This document shows positions 45,828 to 54,089 of a DNA stretch of 64,000 nucleotides, piece after piece (the first letter of the stretch is position 1; every line of letters starts with the position of its first letter). A program made the position numbers and the translations under genes. The notes under the pieces were generated by a model, which was given only the letters and a program-made list of their open reading frames with translations, did not search any database and had not been told where the DNA came from. The DNA comes from Paenibacillus amylolyticus (GTDB lineage: Bacteria > Bacillota > Bacilli > Paenibacillales > Paenibacillaceae): NCBI RefSeq assembly GCF_003719335.1, contig NZ_RIAS01000004.1:124001-188000 (forward strand), read 5' to 3'.

Positions 45828-47135
45828 CTAGCCCAGAATGCCTTTGGCCCGAGCTTCTTTGATCCAGCTTGGGAATTCGTTGAGCAGGCGATCATACAAT
45901 TCTTCATCGCTGATCTTTGAAATGTCGTCCAGTGCGAAGAAGTTAGCATTATCAATGAAACGTCCCTTCATCTCATCGAGATTCTCCAGAACACCGTAAT
46001 TGGCTCTCCCCAAGCCAACGAATTGCCAGAACAGATTTTTGGTTGAACTTTCGGTAATAAGCTTCGAGATTTTTCCTTTTTGGCTCACCCCGCCATCGCT
46101 AAAAAAGATAATATACGTTGGAATCTTTACATTAGGTTCCTCGACGGTGTACTTGCGAATGACATCCTGTATAACAGGGGGTTCGTTATTGGTACCGCCT
46201 TTACTTCCTAATGTATATGTACGTGTAATATAATTCTCAAAATCTTGTGCCGTTACGCTGGGAGCACGTAAGAAGTCTTTGGCGAAGAACCATACGTCTA
46301 ATTCACCGTTATCATCAAATGCAGATGCAATCGCCAGTATACGCTCAAAGGCTTCTTGAACGATGCCTTTACGATACAGATGGTACATAGAGCCTGATGC
46401 ATCGAATACAACGGCAACACGTGCCTGAATAGGTTCGACCTTTTTCTTTTGGAGAGACAGGGTTACTTTATGCTTGAGAAGATCGATTTTGGTCAAGTTT
46501 AGTGGTGGAGGACTCGGGACTGATTCAGCAACAGGTGCAGTGGTTTGGGAAGAGGATGCTGCAACTTCAGCTTGTGCTTGGATCAGAGCCTGTTCGGCTT
46601 CCGAGGCATCGTTACTTTCAATCTCCACCCCGTAAGATTCTGCCAGCGGCTTCAATCCACCAAAGAAACCACGGCCAATTGCACGAACTTTGAATCCGTC
46701 ACGATGCTTATAAACTTCAATGAAAATAAGTGCTGTTTCTGCGGTAGCCTGAGTAATTTCATACGTAATCTGCTGGGAACCCGCTTGAACAACCGCCTGG
46801 CATGTACGAACATTGGCGAATGTATGTCCCGCATCGAGTGTAGCCGTGAACACACATTTTTCTACAGAGGCCTGCCGTAATTTATGCGTATCCAGTACAA
46901 AAGTGGATTGCCAGTCCTCTACCTGTTGCAGAAGTACACTTTGATGTGGGTCTGCCTTCTGATTATAAAATACAAAATAGTCGTCTGACGGCACTTTTCC
47001 TGCTTCGTTTACCATGAAACAGCTAACATCCAAGGCAGAGGGAGCGGATGTGCACTTGATGGTCACCTGAAGCTGAGCACATTCGTTGATGTTGGTATTC
47101 TGGCCTGTGTTTAATTGTATAAACGAATCTGTCAT
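45828..47135 (-). CDS. TerD-VWA fusion protein (TerF-like)
   Basis: A 435-residue cytoplasmic protein. Residues about 1-185 form a TerD/CABP domain of the tellurium/stress-resistance family (ends IEVYKHRDGFKVRAIGRGFFGGL). A Ser/Ala/Pro linker (about 205-230) leads to a von Willebrand A domain with the MIDAS motif DASGSM and a Ser/Thr-Asp set (FFSDGG). TerF has this layout, but no terABCDE genes are adjacent. Upstream on the same strand, 104 bp away, is the DUF4385 gene. Role in stress is inferred from the family. Confidence 0.9.
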   Translation of the reverse strand: MTDSFIQLNTGQNTNINECAQLQVTIKCTSAPSALDVSCFMVNEAGKVPSDDYFVFYNQKADPHQSVLLQQVEDWQSTFVLDTHKLRQASVEKCVFTATLDAGHTFANVRTCQAVVQAGSQQITYEITQATAETALIFIEVYKHRDGFKVRAIGRGFFGGLKPLAESYGVEIESNDASEAEQALIQAQAEVAASSSQTTAPVAESVPSPPPLNLTKIDLLKHKVTLSLQKKKVEPIQARVAVVFDASGSMYHLYRKGIVQEAFERILAIASAFDDNGELDVWFFAKDFLRAPSVTAQDFENYITRTYTLGSKGGTNNEPPVIQDVIRKYTVEEPNVKIPTYIIFFSDGGVSQKGKISKLITESSTKNLFWQFVGLGRANYGVLENLDEMKGRFIDNANFFALDDISKISDEELYDRLLNEFPSWIKEARAKGILG

Positions 47136-47239
47136 AGTCGGCTGCGCCTCTTTTCTTCAAAATAGTGGTGAAAAGTAAACAGTAACAAGATAGATTCTGA
47201 ACCATATGTTTCCACAAGTCAATGATTTCAAATATGCGC

Positions 47240-47704
47240 CTAGCCTTCCTCTGACTCGTACTTTTCCCGATGTTGCTTCATCATCTTCACGTAGTCGGGG
47301 TCTTTCTTCGCTACTTCCCATTGCGCTTTGAAAATAGCTGCTGCTTCCGCCTTCACCGGGTCGTTCTGATAAGGCAGGATCGAGCCATCCTTCTTCGAAT
47401 ATTTACGCCCGCCTTTATGATTGGTATAACGTCTCGCCCGAGTGTAGCCCATCTGTAAAAACTTGCGAGCCATATCCATGCCAATGAAATCCCCCTGCTT
47501 CTTATACTCCAAAAATAGTTCATAGATCTTCTCCGATGACTCTGTCGCAATTTCTGGTGTTTTGAACCGCCAGTGCGGCAGAATCTCACTTTTGTAAGGT
47601 TCCACCATGAGTACCCCTTGCTCGCCCCGGCCAACGGTATATAATTCAGGCTGCTTGCGCAGATCGAGTTCCTCGTAATTAAGACTGTAGTCAAATTTTT
47701 TCAT
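47240..47704 (-). CDS. DUF4385 family protein
   Basis: A 154-residue small basic protein (FDYSLNYEELDLRKQPELY, GMDMARKFLQMGYTRARRYTNHKGG given in parts) of the DUF4385 family, also found in phages; function unknown. The ATG at 47704 follows AAGGAGGAGA closely and is the correct start; the longer frame upstream is not supported. May be co-transcribed with the TerD-VWA gene. Confidence 0.85.
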   Translation of the reverse strand: MKKFDYSLNYEELDLRKQPELYTVGRGEQGVLMVEPYKSEILPHWRFKTPEIATESSEKIYELFLEYKKQGDFIGMDMARKFLQMGYTRARRYTNHKGGRKYSKKDGSILPYQNDPVKAEAAAIFKAQWEVAKKDPDYVKMMKQHREKYESEEG

Positions 47705-47858
47705 CCGGTTCTCCTCCTTGGAAATGATTCGTTTATTCTCCCCACATGAGCATCTTCTGGTGACGTTATGGTGCCCTTTTTCCTTTTTACCCCGATTCTG
47801 ATGTAACATGCACGGTTAATGGGGAACAATAGAAGGAAATGTCAGGAGGGATAACGCG

Positions 47859-48326
47859 ATGGGCATGTCGGGCAGATATGTGGTAGTAACCGATGAGTTG
47901 TTGAATTCTATTCAATCTGGAGAGGTTAGTGTACATGATTGTCAGGTCGATCTGGATATTGATAAAACGTGGCAGATGCTTCAGTTCACGTTGAACGGTA
48001 ACCTGTTGGATGGAGAACCTCCGCTAGGATACGTTGTGCCGCTTGCTAGTCAGCAGTATTTAGGGAACTATTCCGATATGGATCTGTTCTTGATTAATAA
48101 CAAGCAGGTTCTTGAAGCGTACATGGCCTTGGAGCAGCTTACTCCTGAGGATGTGAGGGCACGTTTTAGCTTGGACAAGATGCTGGCTGAAGGGGTATAT
48201 CCCGTCATGGAAGGCTGGGAAGAAGAAGAGATTTTTCAGGAGATTGTGCAAACGATAGATACGATTCAGGCTTTGTTTCAGGTTACCGTAGAGAACGGCA
48301 ACGGGATTATCTTTTACGTCTTCTAA
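47859..48326 (+). CDS. DUF1877 family protein
   Basis: A 155-residue acidic protein matching the DUF1877/YfbM pattern (GMSGRYVVVTDELLNSI, DIDKTWQMLQFTLNG, PLGYVVPL, Glu-rich middle, C-terminal IIFYVF). Family function is unknown; one structure exists for YfbM. Ribosome site AGGAGGG. Stands alone. Confidence 0.88.
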   Translation: MGMSGRYVVVTDELLNSIQSGEVSVHDCQVDLDIDKTWQMLQFTLNGNLLDGEPPLGYVVPLASQQYLGNYSDMDLFLINNKQVLEAYMALEQLTPEDVRARFSLDKMLAEGVYPVMEGWEEEEIFQEIVQTIDTIQALFQVTVENGNGIIFYVF

Positions 48327-48482
48327 AAGGGCAGGATGTTGCAAAAAAGATATAACCATTTCAATCAACTTCGATCAACTTGCAGAAATCACAACACCAT
48401 GTTTGATTTATGCACCATCCGGTTATTAATACAAACAAGGCAGTGCCTTGATGATATTCCGCTGAAAAGAGGGAGAGCGATT

Positions 48483-48623
48483 ATGACACAAAATCAGAAC
48501 GAAGAGAACAAAGCGATCCAAGACGATGAACCGGATCAATTCGAGACCCCTGCAACACCAGCAGATGAAGAGAAAGATGAAGAGAAAGATGAAGAGTCTG
48601 CGGCAGATCAGGAGCAGGAATAG
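48483..48623 (+). CDS. Small acidic disordered protein
   Basis: A 46-residue protein of almost only Glu, Asp, Gln, Ala and Lys, with a tandem DEEK repeat (EKDEEKDEE). ATG 48483 has AGAGGGAG upstream; the frame continues open to 48336 but without a site. No family known. Such proteins in Paenibacillus are usually annotated as hypothetical. Confidence 0.6.
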   Translation: MTQNQNEENKAIQDDEPDQFETPATPADEEKDEEKDEESAADQEQE

Positions 48624-48693
48624 TCTGAAAATATTACATGAAACAGCACGTTTCCACGCGCATGTTATGACATATGAGTGATAGAAGAACCAG

Positions 48694-48732
48694 AAGGCCG
48701 GACGTGTTCCGGCCTATTTGGCCTATTTTTAT
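48694..48732 (+). terminator. Probable terminator
   Basis: AGGCCGGA-CGTGT-TCCGGCCT followed by ATTTGG and, a little later, five Ts; moderate quality. Confidence 0.6.
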
Positions 48733-48810
48733 GCGTATCCGTTTACATTGTTTCCAACTGCCCTCATAATATGGAGTGAACCATATTTTGCTAAGGGGGA
48801 GATCCCAATT

Positions 48811-50343
48811 ATGAGCCGAAAGTTAAGCCAATGGATGGCAGTACCGCTTGTCCTGTTACTGGTTATTCTTACAGGTTGTCAGGCTGTGGGCGGAGTTGAT
48901 GTTGGCCAAGCCATGGTCAATAACACCAAGGTAAAATCCGGTGAAACCAAACAATCCATGCATATTAACATAGAACCGGACAAACAATTCGCAACCGATG
49001 AAGACCTCGAAATGATCAAACGTATTAACTCCATTTCACTCAACATTGATCATGCCAAGATGAAGGACACGAATACGGCATCGGTCAAAGGATCAGTGAG
49101 TATTGAAGGCACAAAACTGCCTTTCCATCTGTCTATGGACAAGTCGGGCATGACCATCGATGTGGATGGAGCACAGAAACCGGTCTACATATCTCTCGAT
49201 ACACTTGGGGGAGCAGAGACGATGCTGCTTCCTATAGATACAAAAGAGCTGGAGAAACAGATGCAAGAGCTTTCTCCAAAGGTATTAACTTTTGTCATGA
49301 AACATCTATCCAATCCGAAAAACATATCCGTTACCCCTGTTCAGGAAGCTGTAAATGGCGAAACATTATCTCTGAACAAGCTGCATATGGAGATTAACGG
49401 TGAAGAGCTGCTTGCGATGGTTAAGCCGTTCCTTACAAGTATCTCTAAGGATGAGCAAGGCCTCAAGCAGTTGATTGGAGACTTGTATGATGTGCTGTAC
49501 CCTGTATTTGAAAGCTATATGGGTCTGGAAGGCATGGAGAACGAAGGAATCACTTCTATCGTGCCTAATTCGAAGGAGGAAGCAGTTACATCCATCTATG
49601 CCATGATCAAAGAAGGTTTGGACAGCATTCTGGTGAACTATGATCAGGAGCTGAACAACCTGCTGCAAAATACGACTGAACTGAAAACGGTATTTGGTCC
49701 GGAAACCAAATTGAACATGGACTTCTTCATCGACAGCAAGCTGGATATTCGTAAACAAAAGATGTCGTTGAAGGTTGCTGTGCCTGCATCCGAAGACTTG
49801 CCAGTTCGTGCTGTAACTGTTAGCGCAGACAGCGAGCTATGGAATATTGGCGGCGCGGTCACTATAGATGAAGTGGATGCTTCCCGTGGTGTGATGGAAC
49901 TGACCGAAGGGGAAGTTACACCGGGTCAGGTGCTTCGCAATTTTGATCCAAATTCGTTTGTTTATCAATTCCTGAAAAATGAGATGAAGATTACAACCAA
50001 AAGTATCTTCCTTCATCCGAGTGAAGAAAATGGTGCAATGACGGTCAAAAATACAACCTTTGTGCCGCTTCGGTATCTGTCCGAGCAATTGGATGCAGAA
50101 GTGAAATGGACGAAAGGTTCGAAACAGATCGTTGTCATTGACGACATCACTGGAGACGAGATCATACTGACGGTAGATTCTCCGAAAGCAACAGTTGCGG
50201 GGCAAGAAGTCACGATGGTGGAATCCGCCTTTGTTGGCAAAAACGGCAAGACTTATGTGCCTTTGCGCTTCATGGCTGAATCGCTGGGAGCCACGATTGA
50301 AAAAGAACAAGATACAGGCTGGATTTTCATTGATCGTCCATAA
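48811..50343 (+). CDS. Lipoprotein with copper-amine-oxidase-like stalk domain
   Basis: A 510-residue lipoprotein: signal peptide with lipobox LTGC (Cys 23 or so), start ATG 48811 fixed by AAGGGGGAGA. A long alpha/beta middle part of about 350 residues resembles LolA/LppX-like lipid-carrier folds only loosely. The C-terminal 110 residues carry the stalk domain twice (NTTFVPLRYLSEQL, NGKTYVPLRFMAESL), the same module as in the LRR protein at 9.6-11.1 kb. Function unknown; envelope location is secure. Confidence 0.85.
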   Translation: MSRKLSQWMAVPLVLLLVILTGCQAVGGVDVGQAMVNNTKVKSGETKQSMHINIEPDKQFATDEDLEMIKRINSISLNIDHAKMKDTNTASVKGSVSIEGTKLPFHLSMDKSGMTIDVDGAQKPVYISLDTLGGAETMLLPIDTKELEKQMQELSPKVLTFVMKHLSNPKNISVTPVQEAVNGETLSLNKLHMEINGEELLAMVKPFLTSISKDEQGLKQLIGDLYDVLYPVFESYMGLEGMENEGITSIVPNSKEEAVTSIYAMIKEGLDSILVNYDQELNNLLQNTTELKTVFGPETKLNMDFFIDSKLDIRKQKMSLKVAVPASEDLPVRAVTVSADSELWNIGGAVTIDEVDASRGVMELTEGEVTPGQVLRNFDPNSFVYQFLKNEMKITTKSIFLHPSEENGAMTVKNTTFVPLRYLSEQLDAEVKWTKGSKQIVVIDDITGDEIILTVDSPKATVAGQEVTMVESAFVGKNGKTYVPLRFMAESLGATIEKEQDTGWIFIDRP

Positions 50344-50530
50344 TATAATGTGGATAGCTATAAACGATGCGTGAATTGAAAGGGGATTTCAGAGAATGCC
50401 AGATTTCTCGTAATGATGTAGAAAAGAACAAGGCGCAAAAATTCCGTTAGACCAACACGGGATACGTCTGTCCTTTTTTGACCCATTACGAGGAGCTTCG
50501 GCGTTTGATCTGAAAGGATGAAACGATTCG

Positions 50531-50561
50531 GGAGTACCTCTATTGGAGGTGCTCCTTTTTG
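50531..50561 (+). terminator. Terminator of the stalk-domain lipoprotein gene
   Basis: GGAGTACCTC-TATTG-GAGGTGCTCC followed by TTTTTG. It lies about 190 bp past the stop; a 9-bp inverted repeat (CTCGTAATG 50407-50415 / CATTACGAG 50484-50492) lies between. Confidence 0.85.
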
Positions 50562-50599
50562 TCGTGTCATCGCAAAATAATCCCTAAGAGGTGTTTTAT

Positions 50600-52048
50600 A
50601 TGAATCATGGATTTACGATTGTTGCGAGTACAGTGATGTTACGTCCCTTTACCTTGCAAGACCAAGCCGCGCTGGCAACCTTGACACATCAGCCTGAAAT
50701 TACCGACCTGTTACCCGATTGGAAGATGACTGAGGAGCAATTAAGTGAATTTTTGCAGTTTGTTGTAGGGAGTTATAAACAGTTTAATCCGCAGGATGTG
50801 CGGGTTATGCTTGCGGTGATTCATCAGGAGAGCCAGCAGTTGATCGGTTGGTGTGGTGTGTTTCCAAACGATATGCTTGATCCATCTGATCGTGAGGTAG
50901 CTTATGCCATTTCACGCGATCACCGCAACAAAGGTTATATCTCAGAAGCGGTACGAGCGTTGACGACGTATCTGTTCGAACATACATCGTTAAACCGGAT
51001 TGTGGGCATTGTGAAGACACATAACCCGGCTTCTCGCAAAGTGCTGGAGCATACAGGTTTCCAGTATGTGAATCGAAGATGCCTGTCTGATGGGGAGGTC
51101 TATGATTATTTTGAACTTAACAGCACCCACTCCAATGGGAAAGCCACTGGGCGGATGAAACCCAAACCATTATCGATAAACCTGCGCCGAGCAGAACACG
51201 AGGATGCCGCTGTGTTGACGGAAATCTGCACACGTGCCTTTGATCATGCCATGCACGTCTGGGCGAACGGAGAGCAGCACGTGGATAGCAATCTTTGTCC
51301 TCCGGGTTATAACGCAGTTCGCCTCCATGAATATGTGATTCGCGAGTGGGACTATTATGTGGTGGAAGCAGATGGCTGTGCGATTGGTGGCGTAAGCATA
51401 AATGTGCTTGGACATGAAATTGCAAGGCTGGATAGAATCTATATCGACCCTGTCTGCCAAGGGCGCGGTGTAGGATCACAAGTAATCAGACAGGTGGAGA
51501 CTGCATTTCCTCATATTCGGCACTGGAGGCTAGAGACTTCTGGCCGGCAACGGAGTAATCATCATTTTTACGAAAAGCTGGGGTATGTACGTATGTCTGC
51601 CTCTGAGTCTGAGTATGGTTATGAGAAGAAGATAGATGGCGGGAGCGGGCAGCATGATCCAGTGAAGGAACGAGAACACGTTCAGGCGAACCTGGATTCG
51701 ATGTGGTACAGCGCCAGTACAATGAAGAACAGCCGCATCACCGATTGTAATCTGAGTGGAAGCAAATTAACGAACTTGAATATGACAGGAATGCTGTTAG
51801 CAGATTTGCGTTTAACAAACACCAAGTTTGAATTCTGTGCGCTGGACGGGGTTCAGTTTCAGGATACACATCTTGGTGCAGACCGTGTGCCAATGCAGTG
51901 GAGACATTGTGATTTGAGAGACAGTCGTTTTGTCGACTGTGATCTTTCAGGTGTTGAGCTTGAGGCCTGCCAAGTGTCAGGAATGAAAATTAATGGCGTT
52001 CCCATTGAGAGATTAATGGAGGCATATGAGTTGTTGAATCAGCGTTAA
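50600..52048 (+). CDS. GNAT-GNAT-pentapeptide-repeat fusion protein
   Basis: A 482-residue three-part protein. Residues 1-180: RimJ/RimL-type acetyltransferase (ISRDHRNKGYISEAV as acetyl-CoA loop, NPASRKVLEHTGF). Residues about 195-350: a second GNAT (CQGRGVGSQVIRQVE, FYEKLGYVRM). Residues about 370-470: pentapeptide repeats (DCNLSGSKLTNLNMTG, CDLRDSRFVDCDLSG). Start ATG 50600 has AAGAGGTG 6 bases upstream. Each GNAT keeps its acetyl-CoA motif. Substrates unknown. It ends only 20 bp before a truncated SDR frame, suggesting a past deletion there. Confidence 0.9.
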   Translation: MNHGFTIVASTVMLRPFTLQDQAALATLTHQPEITDLLPDWKMTEEQLSEFLQFVVGSYKQFNPQDVRVMLAVIHQESQQLIGWCGVFPNDMLDPSDREVAYAISRDHRNKGYISEAVRALTTYLFEHTSLNRIVGIVKTHNPASRKVLEHTGFQYVNRRCLSDGEVYDYFELNSTHSNGKATGRMKPKPLSINLRRAEHEDAAVLTEICTRAFDHAMHVWANGEQHVDSNLCPPGYNAVRLHEYVIREWDYYVVEADGCAIGGVSINVLGHEIARLDRIYIDPVCQGRGVGSQVIRQVETAFPHIRHWRLETSGRQRSNHHFYEKLGYVRMSASESEYGYEKKIDGGSGQHDPVKEREHVQANLDSMWYSASTMKNSRITDCNLSGSKLTNLNMTGMLLADLRLTNTKFEFCALDGVQFQDTHLGADRVPMQWRHCDLRDSRFVDCDLSGVELEACQVSGMKINGVPIERLMEAYELLNQR

Positions 52049-52547
52049 CGAGACCTATGAAACCGAAATGTTCAACAAGGTGATCGACATTAATCTGAAA
52101 GGTGTATTTTATGGCCTGAAACATGTGCTTCCTGTGATGAAAAAGCAAGGCGGGGGCTCCATCGTCAACACCTCCTCCTTTGGTGGTATTCGTGCTGTGC
52201 CTAATCAGATCGCTTATGGGGCGAGTAAACATGCCGTTGCTGGCATGACCAAGGATGCTGCGATTGAATATGCGGAGCATGGTATCAGCATCAATGCAGT
52301 AGCTCCAGGAGCCATTTTGACAGACAAGGTGATCGGTTCATTCAAACAGATTAACCCGAATGACTGGGAGCCGGCGTCCAAAGAGTTTGTAAAGGACAAC
52401 CCGGCCAAACGTCCGGGTGATCCCGAGGAAGTCGTACGTCTGGTTGCATTCTTGCTGTCTGGTGAATCGCCATTTATCAACGGAGCCATCATTCCGATTG
52501 ACGGTGCACAATCTGCCAAGTACTATATCAATCAGATAAGAAAATGA
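52038..52547 (+). pseudogene. 5'-truncated SDR remnant
   Basis: The frame encodes about 165 residues equal to the last two thirds of an SDR: IDINLKGVFYGLKHV, catalytic Ser in VNTSSFGG, YGASK, NAVAPGAI and the C-terminal GAIIPIDGAQS. The Rossmann half with TGxxxGIG is missing; homology can be followed upstream only to the stop at 52035, inside the end of the preceding gene. There is no ribosome site before the ATG at 52068. A deletion joining two loci is the simplest explanation. It cannot bind cofactor normally and is probably not functional. Confidence 0.8.
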
Positions 52548-52555
52548 AATATAAA

Positions 52556-52598
52556 TATGCCCTTCCGAGCCACTTTAGCGCTTGGGAGGGCATGTTTT
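52556..52598. terminator. Terminator after the SDR remnant
   Basis: ATGCCCTTCC...GGGAGGGCAT followed by GTTTTA; symmetrical. Confidence 0.8.
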
Positions 52599-52681
52599 AT
52601 GGTTTAGATATCAGCGAATGGCATCCTAAGATATACGCGCGATAAAGTTGCGGCAGTCGTGTCTGGTCGTCCACACCTCAT

Positions 52682-53140
52682 TCAATTGTGTTGCAGCAGC
52701 TGTGGTTTTTTGCTGAATCCGGTACTGCCAGCGGTATAACCCATCTCCTGATAAAATGCATGCGCGGCTTCACGATCGGCACGATTACCGCTGTTTAGCG
52801 ATATAGAGTCCACCTGCTGTGCTGCTGCCCACTGCTCAGCAGCGAGTAGAAGCTGACGGCCGATGCCGGAGCCGCGGTAATGCTCATGAACAACCAGTGC
52901 CATGATACGGCAATGTCTGCCGTTCTTTTCATATGAATAGGATGTCTGCATGCCGAGCAGTCCCACTACACGTCCGCGCACTTCGGCTGCCAACGTTGTA
53001 AAATTGGCATCAGCGGCGATGTGAGCATATCTTTCCTGCATCTCGGCGTAGGTTGTTGGGTATCCCAGCTGATCCATGAGAATCACCATGTCCTGCAAAT
53101 CCTGATCGGTGCTATGCCGGATATTTACATCTAGACTCAT
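52682..53140 (-). CDS. GNAT acetyltransferase
   Basis: A 152-residue single-domain N-acetyltransferase; the acetyl-CoA loop is HYRGSGIGRQLL and the C-terminal part has HAFYQEMGY. Its start overlaps the ddl stop by 4 bp, so it is the second gene of a ddl operon. Substrate unknown; link to cell-wall synthesis only by position. Confidence 0.92.
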   Translation of the reverse strand: MSLDVNIRHSTDQDLQDMVILMDQLGYPTTYAEMQERYAHIAADANFTTLAAEVRGRVVGLLGMQTSYSYEKNGRHCRIMALVVHEHYRGSGIGRQLLLAAEQWAAAQQVDSISLNSGNRADREAAHAFYQEMGYTAGSTGFSKKPQLLQHN

Positions 53141-54057
53141 ATACGAGACAACTCCCCGGAACGTTCTTTGAGAGACAGATCAATGATTGTGTCTAGCAAC
53201 TTGGCAAAAGAAATCCCTGCAGCGGCTGCGCTTTTGGGCAGCAGGCTGTTTCGGGTAAGCCCCGGTAAGGTGTTAACCTCCAGCACGTAAGGCACACCTT
53301 CCCGAATGAGCATATCCACCCTGGCGTAGACACTGCATTTAAGTACGTTGTAACAAGTTAACGCAGCGGCTTCTACGCGCTGATGCAACTCAGAAGGGAG
53401 ATGCACGACCTGCTCATCCGCACCGTTATCATCATATTTAGCTGCATAATCGAAAAAGGCAGCATTGGCATGAATAGAGATCACGGGTAACATCTTACCA
53501 TCGACAATTGCACAGGTAATCTCTTCACCCTCAATGTATTGCTCAATCATCACACTGTCATCCCAGGCAAGAGCAGCTTCTACCGCCGCAGGCAGGGATG
53601 ATGGATCATGGACAATCTGCGTTCCAATGCTGGAGCCGCCCGAATTTGGTTTGACAACGACTGGGTACGTTAAGTGCTGGACTGCCGCTGAGGACAGATC
53701 TTGCATTCGGTTCACTTGGAGCCAGTCTCCTGTGAGTACTCCTGCTTGCCGCATGAGCCGTTTGGACATGTCCTTATCCATACATACACTGCTTGCAAGC
53801 ACACCGCAACCCGTGTAAGGAATGCCAAGGGATTCAAGCGTGCCTTGCACCGTACCGTCTTCCCCGTATTTACCGTGCAGGGCAAGCAAGGCTACATCGA
53901 TTCCGTCCGATTTATCGATCAAATCCCGTTTGGAATTTAACTCAATCGGTACGACCTCGTATTTCCTTTTGTCCAAGTTCGCAATCATCTCCTGTCCAGT
54001 GAGCAGGGATATATCCCGCTCTGAAGATGTTCCGCCCATAATAACGCCGACTCTCAT
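53137..54057 (-). CDS. ddl: D-alanine--D-alanine ligase
   Basis: A 306-residue ATP-grasp ligase joining two D-Ala for peptidoglycan. Signature segments: MGGTSSERDISLLTG at the N-terminus, LHGKYGEDGTVQGTLE, VVKPNSGGSSIGT and the C-terminal EVNTLPGLTRNSLLPKSA. Length equals short DdlB-type enzymes. ATG preceded by GGGAGGA. Followed by a coupled GNAT gene. The housekeeping ddl of Paenibacillus is often near murF, so this may be one of two copies. Confidence 0.93.
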   Translation of the reverse strand: MRVGVIMGGTSSERDISLLTGQEMIANLDKRKYEVVPIELNSKRDLIDKSDGIDVALLALHGKYGEDGTVQGTLESLGIPYTGCGVLASSVCMDKDMSKRLMRQAGVLTGDWLQVNRMQDLSSAAVQHLTYPVVVKPNSGGSSIGTQIVHDPSSLPAAVEAALAWDDSVMIEQYIEGEEITCAIVDGKMLPVISIHANAAFFDYAAKYDDNGADEQVVHLPSELHQRVEAAALTCYNVLKCSVYARVDMLIREGVPYVLEVNTLPGLTRNSLLPKSAAAAGISFAKLLDTIIDLSLKERSGELSRI

Positions 54058-54089
54058 GTGAAAATCCTCCCTATAGTTATCTAAATTCC

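Noticed and set aside
45800..45833. Hairpin at the end of the TerD-VWA gene as terminator
   Set aside because: Stem overlaps the stop codon region and neither strand has a T run.
50407..50492. 9-bp inverted repeat CTCGTAATG/CATTACGAG as a riboswitch or RNA gene
   Set aside because: Spacer of 68 bp shows no further pairing that I can follow; likely chance, noted under the neighbouring terminator only.
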